DNA of 64,000 nt from Peribacillus alkalitolerans (lineage in GTDB: Bacteria; Bacillota; Bacilli; Bacillales; DSM-1321): NCBI RefSeq assembly GCF_010882125.1, contig NZ_JAAGVZ010000008.1:156546-220545 (forward strand). Direction: 5' to 3'. The position numbers and the translations under genes are program-made. How positions within the stretch are numbered: position 1 is the stretch's first letter; every line of letters begins with the position of its first letter. The notes below the pieces were generated by a model, which saw only the letters and a list, made by a program, of their open reading frames with translations, did no database searches and was not told where the DNA came from. Positions 45,515 to 51,915 of this stretch are shown here, piece after piece.

Positions 45515-47262
45515 AATGTCACCTCCGCTTCTTCTTCGACCTGTTGTCTTTCAAATTGTTCCATATACCAGCCACCTAAGCTAAGAAGTTCTTCATGCGT
45601 ACCTTCTTCGACGATTTTGCCCTCATCGAGCACAATAATCCAGTTGGCATGCTGTACGGCAGACAATCTATGTGTGGTAATCAAGGTCGTCTTTCCACTA
45701 CGCTCCCCTTGAATATTTTCAATAATGTTCTTCTCCGTTTTGGCATCTACCGCAGATAATGAATCGTCTAAAATCAATATCTCAGGGTTTCGGATCAATG
45801 CGCGTGCAATCGAAATCCTTTGCTTCTGTCCTCCAGATAAAGCTACACCCTTTTCGCCAACCAATGTCTCTAGACCCTCAGGAAGCATATCCAAATCTTT
45901 TTTAAAATCAGCAAGTTTAATGGCTTCTTGAAGCTCATCATTTGAAGCTTCCGGTTTACCGAATAGGATGTTTTCTTTTACGGTTTTCGAGAATAAGAAT
46001 TGGTCTTGTGGCACGTATCCAATCCAACTTCGAATATCTTCTAGCTTTATGTCTTCAATCTTTGACTCAGATACATACAATTTTTGATCTTCAACTGGAT
46101 ATTCACGCAGTAATTGTTTAATAAATGTCGTTTTCCCACTTCCGGTTTTCCCGACAATTCCTAGTGTTTCTCCTGCTCCAATGTGAACCTTTATATCCTC
46201 TAAGTTTTTCCGTGTAGAGGATGGATACGTGAAGGATACTTCTTTATAGGAAATATTAGAAGGAACTAATCCTTCTGCTGGTTTCTCGATGTTTTTCACG
46301 TCTTCTTCGTATGATAAGGTTTCTTGAACACGATCCAATGATGCATTTCCTCGCTGAAGAATGTTAATTAATTCGCCAATCGCGAACATTGGCCAAATCA
46401 ACATACCAAGGTAAACGTTAAATGAAACAAGGTCTCCTAATGTAATGGCCTGTTGAAATACAAGTTTAGCCCCATAACCTAATCCAATTAAATAACTCAT
46501 CCCTACTAAAATTTTAATGGTAGGATCAAATAAAGAATCAATCTTTGCAACGGATAAGTTTTTCTTAAATACATCCTCAGTCATTTCAGCAAACCGATTT
46601 TCATCCCGTCTTTCCTGCACATATGCACGAATGACACGTACACCTGCAACCGATTCTAAAACACTGTCATTCATGTCTCCAAACGCATCCTGTGCAGCCA
46701 TGAAACGTTTGTGAATTTTCTTCCCATAAATGTTCATAAGAAGGGCCATGAACGGAAGGGGAAGAACTGAAACGATCGTTAATTCCCAACTGATGAAAAA
46801 GCCCATCGTAAACAAAATGGCAAACGTATATAGGAAGGAATCGGCAAAAGTCAATATACCGAACCCAGCAGTAGTAGATATGGCTTTTAAATCATTTGTC
46901 GCACGAGCCATCAAATCTCCCGTACGGTTCTTCTCATAAAACGTAGGCGTCATCTTTAATAAATGACCCATAAATCGCGAACGTAGCTTTCTTTCGAGTA
47001 AAAAAGCTCCTCCAAATAATTTGTAAAACCAATTGTAACTTAAAATATAAAGTGCTAAAGCAGTCCCTACTAGAATGAATAAGTACTGTACCAATTTGGC
47101 ACCAGTTAGTGTTCCATTGTGAATCGCATCAATGGACATCCCAACCAATTTAGGTGGAATCATATCCAAAACGTTTACAATCGTTAAAAATAGGAGCGCA
47201 ATGGTATACCGTTTCCAATTCTCTTTAAAAAACCAACTCAATTTCTTGTATATCGAAAACAC
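45511..47262 (-). CDS. bmrC: Multidrug ABC half-transporter BmrC (YheI)
   Basis: 583 residues, smaller half. Six-helix TMD, Walker A GKTGSGKTT, canonical signature LSGGQKQRIS, but Walker B is ILILDDSLSAVD: Asp replaces the catalytic Glu, so this ATP site is degenerate, as in BmrC. Combined with BmrD's altered signature, only one of the two composite sites is fully canonical. GTG start 47262 follows AAAAAGGAGG. Expression is controlled by the attenuator upstream. Confidence 0.93.
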   Translation of the reverse strand: MFSIYKKLSWFFKENWKRYTIALLFLTIVNVLDMIPPKLVGMSIDAIHNGTLTGAKLVQYLFILVGTALALYILSYNWFYKLFGGAFLLERKLRSRFMGHLLKMTPTFYEKNRTGDLMARATNDLKAISTTAGFGILTFADSFLYTFAILFTMGFFISWELTIVSVLPLPFMALLMNIYGKKIHKRFMAAQDAFGDMNDSVLESVAGVRVIRAYVQERRDENRFAEMTEDVFKKNLSVAKIDSLFDPTIKILVGMSYLIGLGYGAKLVFQQAITLGDLVSFNVYLGMLIWPMFAIGELINILQRGNASLDRVQETLSYEEDVKNIEKPAEGLVPSNISYKEVSFTYPSSTRKNLEDIKVHIGAGETLGIVGKTGSGKTTFIKQLLREYPVEDQKLYVSESKIEDIKLEDIRSWIGYVPQDQFLFSKTVKENILFGKPEASNDELQEAIKLADFKKDLDMLPEGLETLVGEKGVALSGGQKQRISIARALIRNPEILILDDSLSAVDAKTEKNIIENIQGERSGKTTLITTHRLSAVQHANWIIVLDEGKIVEEGTHEELLSLGGWYMEQFERQQVEEEAEVTL

Positions 47263-47299
47263 ATAAGTTCCTCCTTTTTAGTCAAATGAACTTCCTTTA

Positions 47300-47353
47300 C
47301 TAGCCACTTTCTAGCTCCGGTAATGGTACTAGAAAAACTACACCCTTTATCAT
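47300..47353 (-). CDS. 17-residue ORF between attenuator and bmrC
   Basis: ATG 47353 has an AGGAGGAG ribosome site 7 nt upstream; the peptide (MIKGVVFLVPLPELESG) ends 38 nt before bmrC. Possibly a second leader peptide or chance; no homolog known to me. Confidence 0.35.
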   Translation of the reverse strand: MIKGVVFLVPLPELESG

Positions 47354-47412
47354 TTAAATCTCCTCCTATATATTTTATTGAATAAGGTCTATTGGACCCT
47401 TATTACTCAAAT

Positions 47413-47444
47413 AAAAAAGGCATCCGCATAAAAGCAGATGCCTT
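47413..47444 (-). terminator. Attenuator terminator of the bmr operon
   Basis: AAGGCATCTGC pairs with GCGGATGCCTT (minus strand, one mismatch), followed by T6; located between the leader peptide and bmrC, so read-through is required for transporter expression. Confidence 0.85.
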
Positions 47445-47445
47445 C

Positions 47446-47516
47446 TAATGGATACGTGTAGACACGAATCCCATTAAAAACAAATGCGCATGCAACAATA
47501 ATGCAGCATGCGCAAT
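47446..47516 (-). promoter_or_regulatory. Competing hairpins of the bmr leader
   Basis: Just after the leader-peptide stop, GCGCATGC pairs with GCATGCGC (47486-47514), and AATGGGAT...ATCCATT forms a second hairpin (about 47450-47478). Ribosome stalling on the leader peptide could shift these and the terminator. Confidence 0.65.
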
Positions 47517-47523
47517 AATTTCA

Positions 47524-47634
47524 TTAAAATCCAAATAAAGAATGGAAATGATCCATTATAGCGGTGGGCTGCATCATATTTAGTTTTGGTTGATCTGTTA
47601 CAATTTCATTAGTGATTGTTCTAACCAAAACCAT
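47524..47634 (-). CDS. bmrB: BmrB-like leader peptide
   Basis: 36 residues starting MVLVRTITNEI. ATG 47634 has a strong AAAGGAGGG site, and the stop is directly followed by hairpins and the attenuator. In B. subtilis bmrB (yheJ) is a leader ORF that couples antibiotic-slowed ribosomes to bmrCD expression. Position and architecture support the same role; sequence identity with BmrB I cannot verify. Confidence 0.75.
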   Translation of the reverse strand: MVLVRTITNEIVTDQPKLNMMQPTAIMDHFHSLFGF

Positions 47635-47714
47635 GATAAGCCCTCCTTTGTTATTTATTCTTTGTTATCTTACTACTCGTAGGATAAAAATGTCAATCCA
47701 TTTTTTCTAAAAAA

Positions 47715-48029
47715 TCAGTCAACTAATACAGCTGTTCCATATGCTATGATTTCTGCTGTATTTTGCATAACCGCTGCTGCTTGCAATCTCATGCCCACTA
47801 TTGCGTTTGCACCTTTTGACTCGGCATCAGCAACCATCCTTGAAATCGCCATGCTTCTTGCTTCATCCATCATCTCAGTATATTCCTTTATTTCTCCACC
47901 GACGATTGTTTTGAATCCTGCCATCAAGTCTTTCCCGATGTGTTTGGATTGAACAGTATTACCTCTGACATAGCCTTTTAACTCTCTTATTTCTTTTCCA
48001 GGTACGTAATCAGTAGTTACGATAATCAT
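47715..48029 (-). CDS. YbjQ/UPF0145-family protein
   Basis: 104 residues with the YbjQ pattern: MIIVTTDYVPGKEI, VRGNTVQSKHIGKD, GEIKEYTEMMDEAR and GANAIVGMRLQ. Such proteins pentamerise; function unknown. ATG 48029 follows GAGAGGAAG and overlaps the small membrane gene upstream by 20 nt, so it is the last gene of the sigY-like operon, in place of yxlFG of B. subtilis. Confidence 0.85.
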   Translation of the reverse strand: MIIVTTDYVPGKEIRELKGYVRGNTVQSKHIGKDLMAGFKTIVGGEIKEYTEMMDEARSMAISRMVADAESKGANAIVGMRLQAAAVMQNTAEIIAYGTAVLVD

Positions 48030-48213
48030 TTGGATCTTCCTCTCGTTTCTCTTTTTTTCTTTCAAAAAACATGATTATGAATAATAGTATCAGAGCTATC
48101 CCATATATTGTATATAAAGTAATGGCCCATTGCATATTGATAAAAAGCAATACTAAACCTACTAATTGCCCGATGATAATCAAAGCGATCATGAAAAGTT
48201 TTATCCCCTGCAT
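48010..48213 (-). CDS. YxlE-like small membrane protein
   Basis: 67 residues with two hydrophobic helices (about 5-27 and 31-50) and a charged tail (ERKKEKREED). By size and place it corresponds to B. subtilis YxlE, a negative regulator of SigY activity. It follows the YxlD-like gene by 11 nt. Confidence 0.65.
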   Translation of the reverse strand: MQGIKLFMIALIIIGQLVGLVLLFINMQWAITLYTIYGIALILLFIIMFFERKKEKREEDPNDYRNY

Positions 48214-48224
48214 AAAATTGCTCC

Positions 48225-48422
48225 TTACTCTTGGCCTTTTTTATAGACTTTTCGAATCAGCAACATATAAATCAATATAGGCATTGGCGCTTGAATAAGG
48301 CCCACAATTCCCCAAAACCAATAATTATGTCCATGCTTCCTTGCATCAATGAACAAAAAGATGCTTTGTGCTAAAAGGATGATGATAACAAACGGCAATA
48401 TAACCCACTCTGCCTGCGTCAT
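48225..48422 (-). CDS. YxlD-like membrane protein (PLDc_N type)
   Basis: 65 residues, two helices (about 8-25 and 34-57) with ARKHGHNYWFWGIVGL, typical of the PLDc_N/YxlD family. YxlD is the main anti-SigY factor in B. subtilis. Overlaps the YxlC-like gene by 4 nt. Confidence 0.7.
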   Translation of the reverse strand: MTQAEWVILPFVIIILLAQSIFLFIDARKHGHNYWFWGIVGLIQAPMPILIYMLLIRKVYKKGQE

Positions 48423-48769
48423 GACTCATTCACCCGTTCCTTGATGTTTGTATATGCAAAATAGCCAATAATTAATAAGCTTGTAGCTACTTGAAGAATC
48501 CCGAACATGATTGGCATTGCAACCAAAGTAAACAGTACCGTAGATAGGATCAGACATGCAACAATCGAGAAAATGGTTATTTCACGAACCCACTTTTTCC
48601 TAGCCATTTCTTTTTGAAGTTGAACCTGCTCTTCAAACCACCTCAAATCAGGTGTATATACTTCAAACATCTCATCCATTTTTTGAAGACTATCCTTTAT
48701 TTGATGAATGGTTTCATCATGTTCTTGTTCAAATTGTGAAGGAAGTGGTACGATTTTTTCCTTTTTCAT
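48419..48769 (-). CDS. YxlC-like protein (DUF5345)
   Basis: 116 residues: a soluble N-terminal part with an amphipathic helix (HQIKDSLQKMDEMF), DLRWFEEQVQLQKEM, then two membrane helices (about 68-105). This is the YxlC layout; YxlC is required with YxlD to hold SigY. ATG 48769 follows AAAGGAG and overlaps sigY by 41 nt. Confidence 0.75.
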   Translation of the reverse strand: MKKEKIVPLPSQFEQEHDETIHQIKDSLQKMDEMFEVYTPDLRWFEEQVQLQKEMARKKWVREITIFSIVACLILSTVLFTLVAMPIMFGILQVATSLLIIGYFAYTNIKERVNES

Positions 48770-49286
48770 CCAACTTCAACTCCTTTCTGACTGTATTGAT
48801 TCCATTATGAATTCTAGATTTGACTGTGCCTTCAGCGATGCCCATGATTGTGCTGATTTCCTCGTATGAGTATCCATAATAATGCTTAAGAATTATGGGA
48901 ACCCTGATCTCGTCACTTAACTTTCCTAAAGCTTCTATGCAATCATTCCAATCCTCGTTTCTTGATTCAAATGACCACTTCATTTTCCTTAAATGCTGTT
49001 CTGATATTTTCCAGTTTTGCTCTCGCTTCTTTTTCCTTGTCTGGTCGATATATAGATTAGTGGCAATGGTAATCAACCAAGTTAAGAACTTCGATTTGCC
49101 ATTGTAACTTGCCAATTTTTCTATAGATTTAGCCATTGTTTCTTGAGCTAGGTCTTCTGCTGTATCTGGACTAAACGTAATTTTAATCAAATATTTAACC
49201 AATATGGAGTAATTTTGTTGAAACAACATTGCGAAAGCCATCTGGTCGCCCTTCCTTGCATTAGCAATTAGGTCTTTTTCATCCAT
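48729..49286 (-). CDS. sigY: SigY-type ECF sigma factor
   Basis: 185-residue ECF sigma factor. Region 2 contains AEDLAQETMAKSIEKL and FLTWLITIATNLYIDQTRKK; region 4 contains VPIILKHYYGYSYEEISTIM and GTVKSRIHNG. The downstream yxlC/D/E-like genes identify it as SigY. ATG 49286 follows GAGAGGATG; the in-frame start at 49310 is upstream of that site. An ECF-type promoter lies 48 bp upstream, so it is probably autoregulated. Confidence 0.85.
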   Translation of the reverse strand: MDEKDLIANARKGDQMAFAMLFQQNYSILVKYLIKITFSPDTAEDLAQETMAKSIEKLASYNGKSKFLTWLITIATNLYIDQTRKKKREQNWKISEQHLRKMKWSFESRNEDWNDCIEALGKLSDEIRVPIILKHYYGYSYEEISTIMGIAEGTVKSRIHNGINTVRKELKLDEKGKNRTTSFTI

Positions 49287-49333
49287 GGCTGCATCCTCTC
49301 TTTCTTCCATCTCCTATTCAATTTTACACATTA

Positions 49334-49358
49334 GACGTGCTACTCATAAAAAAGTTCA
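49334..49358 (-). promoter_or_regulatory. ECF-type (SigY-like) autoregulatory promoter
   Basis: TGAACTT (-35, from 49358) and CGTC (-10, 49337-49334) separated by 15-16 nt on the minus strand, matching the TGAAC/CGTC consensus of SigY and related ECF factors. Confidence 0.75.
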
Positions 49359-49377
49359 TTTAAAAATATAAAAACTT

Positions 49378-49406
49378 AAAAAAGCCCCTCAATTGAGAGG
49401 CTTTCT
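49378..49406 (-). terminator. Intrinsic terminator after the MFS gene
   Basis: AAAGCCTCTC pairs with GAGGGGCTTT (minus strand), 4-nt loop, followed by TTTTAAG. Confidence 0.8.
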
Positions 49407-49445
49407 GAATCAGACCTATGCTTAAACATCAGCTCTTCAGTTGTA

Positions 49446-50732
49446 TTACAGAGCTGTTTCTTGGACACTTTTCACCGGAACTGCTTTGGTTTCGTCTTTT
49501 TTAAGAATTCTTGGTATGGAGATCAGATAGATCATACTTACAATCATTAAACATCCCCCTACCATCCAATACAATCCTTCCACTTTTATAATCGTTGGAT
49601 AAGCAAAAGCGATAAATCCTAATGTAATAGATTGAGCTAACATCATTAGCGGGCTAATCCAACCTTGAACCCGACCCATCATTTTAGGATCGACTATACT
49701 AGGCATCCATCCCCCAATTGAGACATTGACTAAAGGCAAGAACAAACCACCAATGAAAAATAGGGCAAAAAATATAATCGTATTGGATGCCATCGATGAA
49801 ATCGCAGTGAAAAATCCAGATAAAGCTAGCCCAAGAATTAATAGTTTATATAATTTTATTTTTTGGGCCAGCATAGATGCAATAACAGAACCTATCATGA
49901 CACCCGCCCCGATGACAATCCCCATTATAATCGAATATTCCTCATAATTATTCGGTTGAAGCTTATATTTCAACATGAAAACTGGCATCACGGAAAAACC
50001 TCCGTTAACAATACCGAATAAAACAAACCCAGATAATAAGGTAAGGAGTAACTTATTATTCAAGATGTATGATAATCCATTCTTGAAATCTTTTAAGACA
50101 AATGCAATATTGACTTCCTTCCATTTTGTACGACCGTTTGGAAGAATGGTGGACTCTTCAAGTACGCATGATTTGATTAAAATCCCACTGATGATAAAAG
50201 TAGCAGCATCAATCAAAATGGCCCCATGGATACCAAGTGTCCAATAAAAGAAAATTCCAAGAGCATTACCAAACAACATAAACAAACTCATGACCAATTG
50301 GTTCAATCCTGCTGCCGTTGTATATTCATCTTTTGATAGAATCCCTTGTACAATGGAAGATTCCGCTGGATAGAAGAACTTTTGTACTGCACTTCTTATG
50401 AACAGCAGGGCAAAAACAATCGGAATAATATCTATGATGATTGCCCCAATAATCAACACCGATAAAAAGCCACAAATCCAATCACTATACATAGCCACTT
50501 TTTGTCGATCAAAACGATCTGCCACTACGCCAACTAAGAAGAATACAGCTAAAGTCGGAAGAGAATACATTAATTCTGTAACTGTGGCGTAAGTTGGTTG
50601 ATCTGTAAAACGATCAAGTAGATAAAACATAAAAGCAGTTAAACCAATCGTACTTCCCATTTGAGAGGTAAAGTGAGCAAAGAATAGCCTTGCATAATTC
50701 CTATTCTTGAATACACTAATCATTTTTTTCAA
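49446..50732 (-). CDS. MFS transporter (macrolide-efflux-like)
   Basis: 428 residues with twelve predicted helices; motif A-like GVVADRFDRQKV between helices 2 and 3. The N-terminus (FKNRNYARLFFAHFTSQMGSTIG) is typical of the DHA3/enterobactin-exporter/macrolide-efflux group, so drug or metabolite export is likely. TTG start 50732 after GAGGGAAA (ATG 50723 possible). Substrate not determinable. Confidence 0.82.
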   Translation of the reverse strand: MKKMISVFKNRNYARLFFAHFTSQMGSTIGLTAFMFYLLDRFTDQPTYATVTELMYSLPTLAVFFLVGVVADRFDRQKVAMYSDWICGFLSVLIIGAIIIDIIPIVFALLFIRSAVQKFFYPAESSIVQGILSKDEYTTAAGLNQLVMSLFMLFGNALGIFFYWTLGIHGAILIDAATFIISGILIKSCVLEESTILPNGRTKWKEVNIAFVLKDFKNGLSYILNNKLLLTLLSGFVLFGIVNGGFSVMPVFMLKYKLQPNNYEEYSIIMGIVIGAGVMIGSVIASMLAQKIKLYKLLILGLALSGFFTAISSMASNTIIFFALFFIGGLFLPLVNVSIGGWMPSIVDPKMMGRVQGWISPLMMLAQSITLGFIAFAYPTIIKVEGLYWMVGGCLMIVSMIYLISIPRILKKDETKAVPVKSVQETAL

Positions 50733-50996
50733 CGTGTTTCCCTCATTTCAAATCCTTTATTAGTTTTTATCTTACGTCCTTCCTCTTTCTTCCATAAGCG
50801 CCTGTTGATGGTATTTCCCTCATCCTTTAGACGGAGAAGCATTACAGTAATAGAAGGAATCCACATTTACGCCGATACCTAGATTAATATATCGATATAA
50901 TGATATTTTTATGATTAATAGGTTTTATCCATTTCAACTCGGGTAAATATATAGCATCAAACAACTAACAAAACCTTTCAAAAAGGAGAATATATT

Positions 50997-51317
50997 ATGT
51001 ATGAGATTCTATCGACAGATGTAAAATTAACGAATAAGTTCACTATGAAAAACATCATGTCATTTTATCAAGAAACTAAAAATTTCAACGGAAACGTATA
51101 TTTACTTCACAAACACAAAATTATCAATGCTCAAAAACTATCTAAGCTGGTTACTTTTTTAATGATGGCTGAACAAAACTCCAACATTAAAATTATAGTT
51201 GAGGGTAAGGATGTTCAAGCAAAACTGCTGCAATTAGAAACCGTTTGTGAGCATGCATTTGAAAGATCCCAGAAGCTTGCTTATTTCATAAACCCAACAG
51301 ATTCCGTCCAAGTATAA
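50997..51317 (+). CDS. Degenerate HPr-fold protein
   Basis: 106 residues that align with HPr over about 75: VKLTNKF, VYLLHKHKIINAQKLSKL (HPr: vnlKSImgvm region) and IKIIVEGKDVQAKLLQLE. The phospho-His15 motif (GIHARP) and the Ser46 site are both missing, so it cannot act in PTS phosphotransfer or as a CcpA cofactor by the known route. ATG 50997 after AAAAAGGAG. Followed by two short membrane-peptide genes. Family call is by hand alignment only. Confidence 0.6.
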   Translation: MYEILSTDVKLTNKFTMKNIMSFYQETKNFNGNVYLLHKHKIINAQKLSKLVTFLMMAEQNSNIKIIVEGKDVQAKLLQLETVCEHAFERSQKLAYFINPTDSVQV

Positions 51318-51350
51318 ATCTTTTTTACAGTCAAAATAGGTGGTGATGGC

Positions 51351-51422
51351 ATGTTACGTACTATTCTTATGGTAGTTGGAGCAATTGTAGTTATCGGAAT
51401 CATTGTTAATTTACTGTTCTAA
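51351..51422 (+). CDS. 23-residue membrane micro-protein
   Basis: Single helix (ILMVVGAIVVIGIIVNLLF). ATG 51351 follows AGGTGGTGATGG, and a terminator comes right after. 33 bp downstream of the HPr-like gene, so probably co-transcribed. Confidence 0.6.
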   Translation: MLRTILMVVGAIVVIGIIVNLLF

Positions 51423-51427
51423 TTAAG

Positions 51428-51462
51428 AAGAAGTAATCCACCTTTATGGATTACTTTCTTTT
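51428..51462 (+). terminator. Intrinsic terminator
   Basis: AAGTAATCCA pairs with TGGATTACTT, 6-nt loop, then TCTTTTTT. Confidence 0.85.
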
Positions 51463-51493
51463 TTAAAAACACAGCATCCCGAGGTGATCTTAG

Positions 51494-51643
51494 ATGGATA
51501 AAGAAAAACGTGTTGAAGTTCAAAGGGAAGAAAAAACTAATTCTGGACTAATCGGTGCAACGTTGATTAAGTATCTTTCTTATATTATCATCTTTATTGG
51601 AATAATATGGTTACTAATTAATTATATTTTACCTAGATTCTGA
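51494..51643 (+). CDS. 49-residue membrane protein, unknown
   Basis: Charged N-terminus (MDKEKRVEVQREEKTN) and one C-terminal helix (YLSYIIIFIGIIWLLINYIL). ATG 51494 follows GAGGTGATC; own terminator at 51646. A tail-anchored layout. No named family recognised. Confidence 0.6.
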   Translation: MDKEKRVEVQREEKTNSGLIGATLIKYLSYIIIFIGIIWLLINYILPRF

Positions 51644-51645
51644 TA

Positions 51646-51669
51646 ACCAGCAAAAAGCTGGTTTTTTGC
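51646..51669 (+). terminator. Intrinsic terminator
   Basis: AACCAGC pairs with GCTGGTT, AAAAA loop, T6 tail. Confidence 0.85.
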
Positions 51670-51742
51670 TTTTAGAAGCAATTAGGTTAGTGGATTTTCA
51701 AAATCCATTAAATACTTCCAAATTAAACACAATCTAAAATTA

Positions 51743-51840
51743 AAAAATACTTTCGAAATACAAAAAATACAATCGAAAAACCTGAAAATACTTTCGAAAA
51801 ACCAAAAATACTTTCTTAACCGTAAAAAATACTTTCGAAT
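51743..51840. repeat. TCGA-centred ~20-bp tandem repeat array, locus 2
   Basis: Five units of the form AAAAATACTTTCGAAAAACC; the TCGA (or TCTT in unit 4) falls at 51753, 51773, 51794, 51814 and 51835, steps 20-21. One unit has ATACAATCGAAAA. This is the reverse complement of the units at 40533-40655. It too lies in a convergent gap, after a terminator and before the PBP terminator. Confidence 0.82.
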
Positions 51841-51856
51841 GACATAATCTGCTTTA

Positions 51857-51905
51857 TAAAAAAAGGTACTCATTAGATTGTCTTAAAACATCTAATGAGC
51901 ACCCT
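51857..51905 (-). terminator. Intrinsic terminator of the PBP gene
   Basis: GGTGCTCATTAGAT pairs with ATCTAATGAGTACC (one wobble or mismatch), then T7 on the minus strand. Confidence 0.88.
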
Positions 51906-51915
51906 CTTCATTTAT

